Notes: generated by a model not told the origin, from the letters alone. Shown: positions 28,728 through 37,612, counted from the stretch's first letter. The stretch is 64,000 nucleotides of DNA from Peptostreptococcus porci (GCF_009695815.1 NZ_VUNE01000001.1:806001-870000); one strand, 5' to 3'. Numbers and translations: made by a program.

Positions 28728-30101
28728 ATGAATTCAAATCAAGAATTAAGCGGTATTAAAAAGCTATTTCCTTTATTAGCCGAAAAAGATACCAACTTAA
28801 GAAAAGAAATGGTTGCTGGTGTGACAACTTTCTTGACAATGGCTTATATCATAGCTGTTAACCCAAATACGCTTTCTGCTGCAGGGATGGATGCTGGAGC
28901 ATTGGTAACTGCAACTTGCTTGGCAGCTGCAATTGGTTGCTTTATAATGGGCTTTATGGCAAATCTACCTTTTGCATTGGCATCAGGTATGGGGCTTAAC
29001 GCATTCTTTGCTTACACTGTTGTATTAAAAGGTGGAGTTCCTTGGGAGGTTGCTCTTACAGCTGTATTCGTTGAAGGTATTATATTTATTTTACTAACTC
29101 TTTTCAAGGTTAGAGAGGCTGTTGTCAACTCAATCCCTATAAATATGAAGCACGCTGTTACAGCAGGTATTGGTATATTTATAGCATTTATCGGACTAAA
29201 GGGTTGTGGATTGATAACTGCCAATGAAGCGACATTGGTAAGTATGAATCATATAACACCAACTGTAATCTTTGCGTTTATCGGACTTATAGTAATAGCA
29301 GTATTTGATAAAAAAGGACTAAAGGGATCTATTTTGGCTGGTATAGCTGTATCGTCAATACTTGCATGGGGATTTGCAATGATTGATCCAAAGCAGGCTA
29401 CTGAGCTTGGAATTTACTTACCTAATGGAATTTTTAAATACGAATCCATCAAGCCAGTCGCTGGAAAGGTAGATTTTGGATTTTTAGCACATCCAAAAGA
29501 TGTAGGTAACTTCTTCGTTGTAGTTGCAACGTTGCTTTTCGTCGACTTCTTCGATACAGTTGGTACTCTTGTAGGTGTTGCATCAAAAGCAAATATGCTT
29601 GATGAAAATGGAAATGTGCCAAATGTCGGAAGAGCATTGCTTGCAGATGCATTTGCAACAACTATAGGTGCTACTCTTGGTGTTTCAACTGTAACTACTT
29701 ATGTAGAATCATCAACAGGTGTTATGGAAGGTGGTAGAACAGGTTATACAGCTATCACAGTAGGAGTTCTATTCCTTTTGGCGATGTTCTTCTCACCAAT
29801 ATTTATAGCAATTCCAGCCTGTGCAACAGCACCTGCACTGATTTATGTAGGATATTTGATGTTGAGTTCTATACACAATATTGATATACACAATGTTACA
29901 GAAGGATTACCAGCGTTTATTACAGTAGTGGGAATGGCTCTTACTTATAGTATAGGTGATGGTTTGACAATTGGTATAATGTCATATGTATTGATTAACC
30001 TATTGTACAATTTATTTGCATCAAAACAGGAAAAGGAAAAAATTTCACCTGTAATGGTCGTGTTGGCTATTTTATTCTTCATAAAGCTAGCATTTTTATA
30101 G
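28728..30101 (+). CDS. NCS2-family (AzgA/PbuG-like) purine permease
   Basis: 457 aa, about 12-14 membrane helices. Family motifs are TFLTMAYIIAVNPNTLSAAG, ASGMGLNAFFAYTVVL, and VDFFDTVGTLVGVA. AzgA-like NCS2 proteins import adenine, guanine or hypoxanthine with protons; which one cannot be told. CGGAGG precedes the ATG, only 18 bases after the kinase gene, so the pair of regulators may share its transcript. No purine riboswitch is present. Confidence 0.92.
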   Translation: MNSNQELSGIKKLFPLLAEKDTNLRKEMVAGVTTFLTMAYIIAVNPNTLSAAGMDAGALVTATCLAAAIGCFIMGFMANLPFALASGMGLNAFFAYTVVLKGGVPWEVALTAVFVEGIIFILLTLFKVREAVVNSIPINMKHAVTAGIGIFIAFIGLKGCGLITANEATLVSMNHITPTVIFAFIGLIVIAVFDKKGLKGSILAGIAVSSILAWGFAMIDPKQATELGIYLPNGIFKYESIKPVAGKVDFGFLAHPKDVGNFFVVVATLLFVDFFDTVGTLVGVASKANMLDENGNVPNVGRALLADAFATTIGATLGVSTVTTYVESSTGVMEGGRTGYTAITVGVLFLLAMFFSPIFIAIPACATAPALIYVGYLMLSSIHNIDIHNVTEGLPAFITVVGMALTYSIGDGLTIGIMSYVLINLLYNLFASKQEKEKISPVMVVLAILFFIKLAFL

Positions 30102-30130
30102 GAAAACAGGCATTTTTATAAGAAAATAAT
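30091..30130. repeat. 20-bp tandem duplication of the permease gene end
   Basis: CATTTTTATAGGAAAACAGG (30091-30110, containing the stop) is followed by CATTTTTATAAGAAAATAAT; 16 of 20 bases agree. Confidence 0.75.
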
Positions 30131-30146
30131 AATATATATTGAAATA

Positions 30147-30175
30147 TTGCTCTATTTTGGTTAATATAGTAGTAT
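30147..30175 (+). promoter_or_regulatory. Possible promoter for the ABC-F gene
   Basis: TTGCTC, 17 bases, TAGTAT. Moderate match only. Confidence 0.4.
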
Positions 30176-30185
30176 AGTACATTAT

Positions 30186-30242
30186 GGACTATTGATTGAA
30201 TTATTATTAATGTTTAATAATCAATTCAATGGTCCTTTTTTT
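30186..30242 (+). terminator. Long terminator hairpin between the permease and ABC-F genes
   Basis: GGACTATTGATTGAATTATTA pairs with TAATAATCAATTCAATGGTCC almost fully, followed by seven T residues. It ends the permease transcript. If the promoter at 30147 is used it would instead be a leader attenuator for the ABC-F gene. Confidence 0.88.
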
Positions 30243-30270
30243 ATGAAGTAATAGTGAAAGGAAGGAATTA

Positions 30271-31890
30271 ATGTTACAAGTAACAGATGTTGGATTAAGA
30301 TTTGGAGATAAGGAACTATATAAAGACGTAAATATCAAATTTACAAAAGGAAACTGCTACGGGATAATAGGAGCAAATGGAGCTGGAAAAAGTACATTTT
30401 TGAAAATATTGTCTGGTGAGATTGAGCCAAATACAGGTAGCGTTTCAATAACTGATAAAGAGAGAATGTCCGTACTAAAGCAGGACCATTTTGAATACGA
30501 TCAAGTTCCAGTAATAGATACAGTAATAATGGGGCATGAAAGACTGTGGAAAATAATGAAGGAAAAAGATGCCCTATATATGAAAGAAGACTTTAGCGAT
30601 GAAGATGGTATCAAGGCGGCAGAGCTTGAGGGCGAATTTGCAGAATTAGACGGCTGGGATGCAGAGACAAATGCTGAAAAAATACTTATGGGATTGGGAA
30701 TAGAAAAGGATCTACATTATTCTTTGATGAATGAAATATCAGGTGGAGAAAAGGTTAAAGTATTACTTGCACAGGCTTTGTTCGGAAAACCTGAAATATT
30801 GCTGCTAGACGAGCCTACAAACCATTTGGATTATGCTTCGATAAAATGGTTAAATGAATTTATAATAAACTTAGACGAGACCATAGTGATCGTTGTATCG
30901 CATGACAGACATTTTCTAAACACAATTTGTACACATATCGTCGATGTCGACTTTGGTAAGATAAAGCTTTACACTGGTAACTACGATTTCTGGTATGAAT
31001 CAAGTCAGCTTGCACTACAGCTTATGAAGGATCAAAACAAAAAAGCAGAAGAAAAAATCGCTCAGCTAAAGGAATTTATTGCTAGATTTAGCTCTAATGC
31101 ATCAAAGGCAAAACAGGCTACATCTAGAAAAAAACAGCTTGAAAAACTTAACATTGAAGAAATACAGCCATCTAGAAGAAAATACCCATACGTCGCTTTT
31201 AAGCCCGAGAGAGAAATCGGAAACGAGGTATTGGAATTACACAATATAACAAAGGAAATAGACGGAGTAAAGGTATTAAATGATATTAGCTTTAGACTTG
31301 ATAACGATGATAAGGTAGTATTTTTGGGAGATGATATCGCAACAACAGCACTTTTCGATATACTATCAGGAAAAGATGAAAACTTTGAAGGTAGCTTCAA
31401 ATGGGGCGTTACTACATCAAATGACTATATGCCAAAAAATCACAATGAATATTTTGACGGATGCGAATTATCTTTGGTTGATTGGCTAAGACAATTCTCT
31501 GAGGAAAAGAGCGAGAGTTATATCAGAGGATTTTTGGGAAGAATGCTTTTTAGTGGCGATCAAGCGTTGAAGGAAGCAAATGTACTGTCAGGTGGAGAAA
31601 AGGTCAGATGTATGTTGTCCAAGCTGATGTTGTCAAATTCCAATGTTCTAATATTGGATGATCCGACAAACCACCTTGATCTAGAATCAATAACATCCGT
31701 AAACAAGGCATTAGAAGATTTCAAAGGAGTTTTACTATTTAGCTCACATGACCATCAATTTATTTCCTCTATAGCAAATAGAATAATATTCATTGGAGAA
31801 AACGGAATTGTCGATAGAAAAATGGACTTTGAAGAATTTATCGAAAGTGATGAAATACAAGAACTATTGAAGAAAATAGTTCAATCATAA
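30271..31890 (+). CDS. ABC-F family ATPase (YkpA/YbiT-like) with degenerate second site
   Basis: 539 aa, soluble, two ABC domains in tandem joined by a charged linker, no membrane part. ABC-F proteins bind the ribosome E site and act on stalled or antibiotic-bound ribosomes. Domain 1 is intact: Walker A GANGAGKSTF, signature SGGEKVKV, Walker B LLLDEPTNHLD. Domain 2 keeps the signature SGGEKVRC but its Walker A region reads FLGDDIATTALF without GKS/T, and Walker B reads LILDDPTNHLD with Asp for the catalytic Glu. The sequence resembles YkpA rather than known resistance determinants. AAGGAAGG precedes the ATG. Confidence 0.9.
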   Translation: MLQVTDVGLRFGDKELYKDVNIKFTKGNCYGIIGANGAGKSTFLKILSGEIEPNTGSVSITDKERMSVLKQDHFEYDQVPVIDTVIMGHERLWKIMKEKDALYMKEDFSDEDGIKAAELEGEFAELDGWDAETNAEKILMGLGIEKDLHYSLMNEISGGEKVKVLLAQALFGKPEILLLDEPTNHLDYASIKWLNEFIINLDETIVIVVSHDRHFLNTICTHIVDVDFGKIKLYTGNYDFWYESSQLALQLMKDQNKKAEEKIAQLKEFIARFSSNASKAKQATSRKKQLEKLNIEEIQPSRRKYPYVAFKPEREIGNEVLELHNITKEIDGVKVLNDISFRLDNDDKVVFLGDDIATTALFDILSGKDENFEGSFKWGVTTSNDYMPKNHNEYFDGCELSLVDWLRQFSEEKSESYIRGFLGRMLFSGDQALKEANVLSGGEKVRCMLSKLMLSNSNVLILDDPTNHLDLESITSVNKALEDFKGVLLFSSHDHQFISSIANRIIFIGENGIVDRKMDFEEFIESDEIQELLKKIVQS

Positions 31891-32087
31891 GAAATAAAAA
31901 AATGAAAACTGACAATATTATTAACAAAATTCAAGAAAATCATTGCGAATATTTATTGGTATAAGTTATAGTACGGTTTTTGAGTCTTATTAATAGAGCA
32001 TAGCCAAAAGTTATATCAAAAGTAATTGAAAAATATTGCCTTTTTTCAGAGAAAATTTCAGCTTAATTTTAAATAAAATTTTTGAAT

Positions 32088-32128
32088 ATGGTATCAATCT
32101 CTAAATAGGGTATTGATACCATTTTTTT
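32088..32128 (+). terminator. Rho-independent terminator
   Basis: ATGGTATCAAT pairs with ATTGATACCAT, followed by seven T residues. Confidence 0.92.
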
Positions 32129-32189
32129 ACAAAATTGTCTTATCAATTATAATGTCCAAAAATATTTTCTTATTTTTGAATATTAGTTA

Positions 32190-32219
32190 TTGTTTTTTTA
32201 ATAGTTAGTGTGATATAAT
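32190..32219 (+). promoter_or_regulatory. Promoter of the recombinase-like gene
   Basis: TTGTTT, 18 bases, TATAAT. Confidence 0.6.
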
Positions 32220-32243
32220 GTTTGTATAAAAAATTAGAAACGT

Positions 32244-32264
32244 GAATAGGTGCTATTCTTTTTT
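32244..32264 (+). terminator. Small leader hairpin with T run
   Basis: GAATAG-GTG-CTATTC followed by TTTTTT, about 18 bases after the predicted transcription start. Short stem, so attenuation is only possible. Confidence 0.45.
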
Positions 32265-32314
32265 ATAGATAATAGTTTTGCTACTTTTTTATGAGATGAT
32301 AGGAGGTGTGTCTT

Positions 32315-32881
32315 TTGATTTATGGCTACTGTAGAGCAACAACTTCAAAGCAAGTTGAAAATGGATATTTAGATGAACAAGAAAAATCGATTACTGAACG
32401 GTATTTTGGTTGTATTATTGTAAAAGAAGCGTCGCTGGATATGAATGTAAAGCCAGACTTCGATTTGATAATGAATAAATTAATGGTTGGGGATACTATT
32501 GTTGTTACAAAGATGGATAGATTTGCCAGATCGCTTAGCGATGCCTGTGAAATTATCCAGTCAGTTATTGACAGAGGTGCAAAAATCCATATTTTAGATA
32601 TCGGATTATTAGATGACTCTATAATGGGAAAGCTACTATATTCGACAATATTATCCATAAACGAATTTGAAAAGGCACTACTTGTTGAAAGAATACAATC
32701 AGGTAAGAACAAAGCAAAGAAAACTGAGGGGTTCAAAGAAGGAAGACCAAAGAAATATACTCAAAGTCAGATAGAAGAAGCTTTGAAAATGTTGGAATTA
32801 TACTCATACAAAAAGGTAGAAGAACAGACAGGTATTTCAAAAAGTACACTGATTAGAGCGAAAAAGGAATTATCAAAATAA
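32315..32881 (+). CDS. Serine recombinase (resolvase/invertase) homologue with Thr at the nucleophile position
   Basis: TTG at 32315 is the start; AGGAGGTG lies 6 bases upstream. The 188-aa product has a resolvase catalytic domain and a C-terminal Hin-like HTH (TQSQIEEALKMLELYSYKKV, TGISKSTLIRAKKEL). The family opening GYARVST is here GYCRATT, so the nucleophilic Ser is Thr (residue 9, codon 32339-32341). The other active-site residues, in TKMDRFARS, remain. It is full length and not adjacent to any transposon or invertible segment. It may be an inactive, domesticated DNA-binding protein. Confidence 0.85.
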   Translation: MIYGYCRATTSKQVENGYLDEQEKSITERYFGCIIVKEASLDMNVKPDFDLIMNKLMVGDTIVVTKMDRFARSLSDACEIIQSVIDRGAKIHILDIGLLDDSIMGKLLYSTILSINEFEKALLVERIQSGKNKAKKTEGFKEGRPKKYTQSQIEEALKMLELYSYKKVEEQTGISKSTLIRAKKELSK

Positions 32882-32911
32882 TAGTTATGGTTAGATAGGA
32901 TATGCAAAATG

Positions 32912-32940
32912 AAAAGAGCTTTTGATTAGGCTCTTTTTTT
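32912..32940 (+). terminator. Rho-independent terminator
   Basis: AAAAGAGC pairs with GCTCTTTT across 10 bases, then more T residues. Confidence 0.88.
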
Positions 32941-32976
32941 GTAATATAAGAAATATATAAGAAATGAGGTAAAGAG

Positions 32977-33678
32977 TTGGAGAATTTAACTATAGATTTT
33001 AATGAAAATATAGACTGTCACAAAAATATTGATCATCATGAAAACATTGAGAAGCACATAGAACGATACAAAAACATAGATTTGGAAGCCATATTCTCAA
33101 ATCATTGTCCGGATATTATTTCTTCTCAAAGGATAATGCTGTCGTCAGTTGTCATTCCGGTAATAAATATCGATGGAGTAGATAATATTCTTTTAGAGGT
33201 TAGAGGCAATAAGCTAAAGCATCAGCCAGGTGAAATATCTTTTCCTGGAGGAAAGATGGAAGCACATGAAAGACCAATCGATACAGCAGTTAGAGAGTTT
33301 TGCGAGGAGTTGATGTGTGGCGAGGATAGCATTGATATCATTTCAAGACTAAATCAATATATAGCTCCAAACAAGGGGATTATTTACACATTTTTAGGAA
33401 GAGTGAAGGACATAGATTTAGGAATATCAAATGATGAAGTGGAGCGATTGCTTCCAGTTCCAATATCATTTTTCAAGACAGAACAGCCGACTGTTATTAT
33501 GAATAAGGTGAGCTTTGAACCAGCTGACGATTTTCCATTTGAGGAAATGAGAATACCAAAAGACTATTTCGATTTTAAAGTAGATAATGAGGTTATTTTC
33601 TATAAATACGAAAATGAAATAATCTGGGGGATAACAGCATATATCATAAGAGATTTTGTGAGTAAAATCAATTTATAG
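32977..33678 (+). CDS. Nudix hydrolase, CoA pyrophosphatase-like
   Basis: The start is TTG at 32977 after GAGGTAAAG. The 233-aa protein has a CoA-hydrolase-type lead-in (LLEVRGNKLKHQPGEISFPGG) running into the Nudix box (GGKMEAHERPIDTAVREF, then CEEL), the pattern of NudL/YeaB enzymes that cleave CoA to phosphopantetheine and 3',5'-ADP. The first 35 residues are a low-complexity stretch of repeated E-N-I-D/H units not expected in the family. Single gene between terminators. Confidence 0.82.
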   Translation: MENLTIDFNENIDCHKNIDHHENIEKHIERYKNIDLEAIFSNHCPDIISSQRIMLSSVVIPVINIDGVDNILLEVRGNKLKHQPGEISFPGGKMEAHERPIDTAVREFCEELMCGEDSIDIISRLNQYIAPNKGIIYTFLGRVKDIDLGISNDEVERLLPVPISFFKTEQPTVIMNKVSFEPADDFPFEEMRIPKDYFDFKVDNEVIFYKYENEIIWGITAYIIRDFVSKINL

Positions 33679-33775
33679 CTGTTTTTTATAATGATTATTC
33701 ATAGTTGGTTGCATTTAGATGATTATTTATAGATGGCTATTCATAGATTGTTATTCATTGATGGTTATTTTTAAA

Positions 33776-33815
33776 TAGTTCTTTTTAGATAGTTCTTTTT
33801 AGATAGTTCTTTACA
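33776..33815. repeat. 14-bp tandem repeat upstream of the TPP promoter
   Basis: Nearly three copies of TAGTTCTTTTTAGA in a row. The stretch from 33690 also carries looser copies of TTTATAGATGGCTATTCATAG-like sequence after the Nudix stop. Confidence 0.75.
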
Positions 33816-33837
33816 GAAAATTTTATTGTGATATAAT
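33810..33837 (+). promoter_or_regulatory. Promoter of the thiamine-uptake operon
   Basis: TTTACA, 16 bases, TATAAT; the -35 overlaps the last repeat unit. It lies just ahead of the riboswitch. Confidence 0.65.
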
Positions 33838-33860
33838 CTAATTATACAAACAAAATATAT

Positions 33861-33932
33861 ACAGGGGAGCTTTTTGCTGAGAGGAATTATTTCGACCCTT
33901 AGACACATTGGATAATGCCAGTGTAGGAAATG
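33861..33932 (+). promoter_or_regulatory. TPP (THI-box) riboswitch
   Basis: The conserved parts are in order: GGGGAGC, GCTGAGAGG, GACCCTT and GGATAATGCCAGTGTAGGAAA. This is the aptamer for thiamine pyrophosphate. Binding should favour the terminator just downstream and shut off the transport genes. Confidence 0.95.
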
Positions 33933-33935
33933 TTT

Positions 33936-33958
33936 ATCCCACGCTGTGGGATTTTTTT
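33936..33958 (+). terminator. Riboswitch-controlled terminator
   Basis: ATCCCAC pairs with GTGGGAT and runs into TTTTTT, directly after the TPP aptamer. Confidence 0.92.
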
Positions 33959-34082
33959 ATTACCAAAAAACAAAGCTGGAAGATAAATGTGAATCGGTAT
34001 AAAACGTGAATGAGTATAATAAAGATAAGCATGATAAAAAGTGAATAAGCATAATAAAAACTAATGAAAAGGAGATGATTTT

Positions 34083-34373
34083 ATGGTAATTGCTGACATT
34101 GCCGTTATGCCTCTTAGACCATATGGTTCTGAGGAGGAAATGTACAAAGTAGTAGATAGGTGTATAGAGCTTATCAAAGAAAGTGGAATGAAATACGAAA
34201 TCAGTGCAAATTCCACGACTGTAGAGGGTGACTTGGATTCAGTATTTGAATTGGCAAAAAGAGTCCATTCACTTCCATTTGAATTAAATTGTGAGAGAGT
34301 GATTACTATTTTTAGAATAGATCAAAAACAAGGTGGAATTACTATAGATGAAAAGCTTAAAAACCATAGATAA
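34083..34373 (+). CDS. MTH1187/YkoF-like thiamine-binding protein
   Basis: A 96-aa protein of the DUF77 family (IADIAVMPLRPYGSEEEMYK, YEISANSTTVEGDLD). Family members bind thiamine or HMP in the cytoplasm. AAGGAGATG precedes the ATG. As first gene behind a TPP riboswitch and ahead of an ABC transporter, a role in thiamine-precursor handling is well supported. It overlaps the permease gene by 26 bases. Confidence 0.9.
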   Translation: MVIADIAVMPLRPYGSEEEMYKVVDRCIELIKESGMKYEISANSTTVEGDLDSVFELAKRVHSLPFELNCERVITIFRIDQKQGGITIDEKLKNHR

Positions 34374-35121
34374 AAAAATAAAAAATGGAATTTATCCATT
34401 GGTGACCCTGTTGATTTTGATATTGGTTTGGGAGCTGACGATAAATATGCTCAAAATACCATCATATTTAATTCCAAGCCCAAGTGATATATTGATTGAA
34501 TTTAAAGAGGATTGGCGGGTATTGTTGGTGCATAGCAAGGTGACACTGATTGAAACTCTACTAGGATTGATGATTTCAGTTTTGCTGGCGTTATTTATCG
34601 GAACTCTAATGGATTTTGTAACAATAATAAAAAAATGTCTATACCCATTGATGTACGTTACACAGATGATTCCCACTATAACAATTGCTCCATTGCTTGT
34701 TATTTGGTTTGGGTTCGGAATAAAATCCAAGGTTCTATTAGTTGTTTTGACCTGTTTTTTCCCGATTCTTGTCAATTTTGCAGATGGAATAGACAAAGTT
34801 GATCCAGACTTTCTCAATATGTTCAGGCTGATGAAATCAAGTAGATTGAAAACGTTCATCCACTTGAAATTTCCGATGGCGTTGGGAGATCTCTTTACAG
34901 GTCTGAAAATATCCAGCACATATGCATTTATTGCTGCAACAGTTGCAGAATGGCTTGGAGGTACTTCTGGATTGGGAGTATATATGGTTAGAGCCAAAAG
35001 CTCATACGCACTTGACAAGGTATTTGCCTGTACTATTCTAGTCGTTCTGTTTAGTTTGATATTTGTAGGTGTTATCAATATTTTGAGAGATATTGTGGTT
35101 AGAGATAATCATAAGCATTGA
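34348..35121 (+). CDS. thiX: Thiamine-precursor ABC transporter, permease
   Basis: 257 aa, six membrane helices of the SsuC/TauC/ThiX type, with the ATPase-coupling EAA-like loop (RLMKSSRLKTFIHLKFPMAL). The start at 34348 lies inside the preceding gene with GGTGG 11 bases upstream. Substrate is inferred from the TPP riboswitch and the ThiY-like binding protein: a pyrimidine thiamine precursor such as an HMP derivative. Confidence 0.88.
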   Translation: MKSLKTIDKKIKNGIYPLVTLLILILVWELTINMLKIPSYLIPSPSDILIEFKEDWRVLLVHSKVTLIETLLGLMISVLLALFIGTLMDFVTIIKKCLYPLMYVTQMIPTITIAPLLVIWFGFGIKSKVLLVVLTCFFPILVNFADGIDKVDPDFLNMFRLMKSSRLKTFIHLKFPMALGDLFTGLKISSTYAFIAATVAEWLGGTSGLGVYMVRAKSSYALDKVFACTILVVLFSLIFVGVINILRDIVVRDNHKH

Positions 35122-35289
35122 TAAAAATGCAAAAATTGCAAAAAAATAGTGAATGAATATCAATAAAAAAGCATTATAAATAAATAATAAAATAATGATA
35201 TAGATGGAATAAAAAATAATTAGAACAAATATAAATAAAAACTATACAAAAGTATAAATAAAAAGAACAAAAATAAATTGGAGGATAAT

Positions 35290-36303
35290 ATGAAGATAAA
35301 AAAAATTGCATCAATTTCCCTTACTCTAGCACTGGCTACTTCTGTATTGGTAGGCTGCTCACAGAAAAACAGTGAAACTACAAGCTCCGACAAGCTTCAA
35401 AAGGTAACCTTGATGTTGGACTACACACCAAACACAAATCACACTGGCATATATGTGGCAAAAGAAAAGGGTTTCTACAAGGAACTTGGAATTGACCTTG
35501 AAATTGTTCAACCATCAGAGGGAGATTCGGCGACCTTGGTTGCAACAGAAAAGGCAGATTTTGGCGTCAGCTATCAAGAAGACGTTACATATGCCTTGAC
35601 TAAGGAGAAAGACCCACTTCCTGTAAAGGCAATAGCTACAATTATCCAGCACAATACATCTGGATTTGCGTCGCCTGAATCAAAGAACATAAAAACACCA
35701 AAGGATTTTGAAGGAAAGACATATGGCGGATGGGGATCACCATCAGAGGAAGCAATAATAAAATTGGCGATGGAAAAAAACGGTGCAGATTTTTCCAAGT
35801 TAAATAGAGTAGATATCGGTCAGGATGACTTCTTTACAGCGACAAAGAAAAATATTGATTTTGCGTGGGTGTTCTACGGATGGGATGGTATACAGGCACA
35901 GCTACTTAAGGAAAAGATAAACTATATACCAATAAAAGATATTGATACTTCATTGGACTATTACACACCTATACTGATAACAAACAACAAGACAATAAAG
36001 GAAAATCCAGAGCTTGTAAAGAAATTTATGGAAGCCACAGCAAAGGGGTATGATTTCGCCATCAGCAATCCGAAAGAATCTGCTGAAGTATTGATTAAGG
36101 CTGTTCCAGAGTTAGACAAAAATCTGGTAATTGCAAGCCAAGAATACCTATCAAAAGAATATCAATCAGATGCACCAAAATGGGGAGAAATGAAGTCATC
36201 GGTTTGGGAAAATTATGCCAAATTTATGAAATCGAACGGTTTGATAAAAAAAGACTTAAATGTAGAAGAGGCATTTACAAATGAATTCCTTCCAAAAAAA
36301 TAA
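35290..36303 (+). CDS. thiY: Thiamine-precursor ABC transporter, substrate-binding lipoprotein (NMT1/THI5-like)
   Basis: ATG 35290 follows GGAGGATAAT. The 337-aa product has a lipoprotein signal ending in VLVGCSQ. The mature part is an NMT1/ThiY fold starting [19 protein letters not shown], with AWVFYGWDG. ThiY proteins bind N-formyl-aminopyrimidine from thiamine breakdown. It sits on the outer face and delivers to the permease. A gap of about 170 AT-rich bases with short repeats separates it from the permease gene. Confidence 0.92.
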   Translation: MKIKKIASISLTLALATSVLVGCSQKNSETTSSDKLQKVTLMLDYTPNTNHTGIYVAKEKGFYKELGIDLEIVQPSEGDSATLVATEKADFGVSYQEDVTYALTKEKDPLPVKAIATIIQHNTSGFASPESKNIKTPKDFEGKTYGGWGSPSEEAIIKLAMEKNGADFSKLNRVDIGQDDFFTATKKNIDFAWVFYGWDGIQAQLLKEKINYIPIKDIDTSLDYYTPILITNNKTIKENPELVKKFMEATAKGYDFAISNPKESAEVLIKAVPELDKNLVIASQEYLSKEYQSDAPKWGEMKSSVWENYAKFMKSNGLIKKDLNVEEAFTNEFLPKK

Positions 36304-37096
36304 AAAAATCTCAAGTAAAGAGAATATAGACCTAATAGGAAAAAAAAATGATACAGTCCCAATAGAAAAAAAGGAAGCAAAAGAAATAAAGCTAAACCTT
36401 AAGGCTATATCAAAACATTTTGATGGCGAATTTGCATTGAAGGACGTCAATATATATGTAGAAAAAGGAGAAATAGTATCTCTGATAGGTCCGAGTGGAT
36501 GTGGAAAAAGTACGATATTCAATATAATTGCTGATTTGGTAAAGCAAGACTCTGGAATTTGCGATGTATATGGCGAAATAAGCTATATGTATCAAAAGAA
36601 TCTGTTATTACCATACAAAACCATTATAGACAATGTATGTCTACCATTGACTGTCAAAGGTGTCAAAAAAAAGAAGGCACATAAAGAGGTCTCTGGGTAT
36701 TTCGAGATATTTGGACTAGAGGGCTATGAAAATCGGTATCCAAATGAATTATCAGGTGGAATGAAGCAGAGAGCGAACTTTATGAGGACATTTGTTCACT
36801 CAAACGATATTATGCTTTTGGATGAACCGTTCGGAGCATTGGATTCGATAACGAAAATGAGCCTGATAGAGTGGTTTTTGGAGATAAGAAAAAAACTAAA
36901 ACCGACAGTTATGCTGATAACACACGATATTGATGAGGCAATAGCGATGTCAGATAGAATATATGTGCTATCAAACAAGCCAACAGTAGTACTGGAAGAA
37001 ATAGATTTGAGTAGATATGACAAGAGTAGAGATATTTTGGAACTGTCTACAGTAAAGAAGGAAGTAATGAAGACAATCAAAGATAATAGAAATTAG
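36281..37096 (+). CDS. thiZ: Thiamine-precursor ABC transporter, ATP-binding protein
   Basis: 271 aa. Walker [13 protein letters not shown]-loop [13 protein letters not shown], signature [15 protein letters not shown], Walker [13 protein letters not shown], His switch LITHD: the SsuB/TauB/ThiZ type. The start overlaps the end of thiY by 23 bases, giving a Lys/Asn-rich N-terminal extension of about 30 residues; a later start is possible but no other ribosome site is clear. It energises the permease. A terminator follows at 37160-37211. Confidence 0.92.
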   Translation: MNSFQKNKKISSKENIDLIGKKNDTVPIEKKEAKEIKLNLKAISKHFDGEFALKDVNIYVEKGEIVSLIGPSGCGKSTIFNIIADLVKQDSGICDVYGEISYMYQKNLLLPYKTIIDNVCLPLTVKGVKKKKAHKEVSGYFEIFGLEGYENRYPNELSGGMKQRANFMRTFVHSNDIMLLDEPFGALDSITKMSLIEWFLEIRKKLKPTVMLITHDIDEAIAMSDRIYVLSNKPTVVLEEIDLSRYDKSRDILELSTVKKEVMKTIKDNRN

Positions 37097-37159
37097 CAAA
37101 AGCTAAAAAAACTCAAAAAATTCAAATAAAGAAAAATAAATATGAAATAATCTAGAAAA

Positions 37160-37211
37160 AACAAACTATAATGTAGAAACCGAAAATCGTATGCAAATAG
37201 TTTGTTTTTTT
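37160..37211 (+). terminator. Terminator after the thiamine-uptake operon
   Basis: AACAAACTA pairs with TAGTTTGTT across a long loop, followed by seven T residues. Confidence 0.75.
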
Positions 37212-37480
37212 ATACAAAAAACTTATTTTATTAATTTATTTCTTGGTCTAATCGAAAAAAACTTTTTTAAAAAATATTTTGATGATTTCACTTTATGTAA
37301 AAAAAATATAAAAAAATAAAAAAATGTTTGAATAAGTATATTCTAGGAAATATACTTATGAGTGTTTGCTAATAGATATTATTTATATCTAATGAAGTAC
37401 AGAAATTTTTCACCTATTCAACGAATAGATGTGACATATTTATAAAAAAATAAAATAAGTTAAAAAAATTGAAAAATGAC

Positions 37481-37509
37481 TTGAAAAAAAAGTGATTTAG
37501 TACTATAAT
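37481..37509 (+). promoter_or_regulatory. Promoter of the surface-protein gene
   Basis: TTGAAA, 17 bases, TATAAT, about 103 bases before the start codon. An A/T-rich stretch lies upstream. Confidence 0.75.
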
Positions 37510-37612
37510 AAGTTAATTGATAAATATATTTAATACGATTTAGTATTTATAAATATTAATATGGCAAAAAAATTTTTCATAAAGTAAAAGTTAGTGAAAA
37601 GGAGTGAAAAAT

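Larger units (their letters stand above)
31891..32314. other. Intergenic region ABC-F / recombinase
   Basis: 424 AT-rich bases. It contains the ABC-F-side terminator (32088-32128), a promoter (32190-32219) and a small terminator-like hairpin (32244-32264) in the leader of the recombinase gene. Confidence 0.6.
33679..34082. other. Leader region of the thiamine-uptake operon
   Basis: 404 bases: repeats (33690-33815), a promoter (33810-33837), the TPP riboswitch with terminator (33861-33958), then about 125 bases of AT-rich repeats (copies of GTGAATAAGCATAATAAAA, 34008-34066) before the first gene. Confidence 0.75.
37097..37612. other. Long AT-rich region upstream of the surface-protein gene
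   Basis: About 515 bases, extremely A/T-rich (37240-37480). It holds the upstream terminator and one very good promoter at 37481-37509. The composition suggests an UP-element-rich promoter or recently joined DNA. No frame is recognised. Confidence 0.6.

Noticed and set aside
34392-35078. Minus-strand 228-codon open frame
   Set aside because: Antisense to the ABC permease gene inside a riboswitch-controlled operon.
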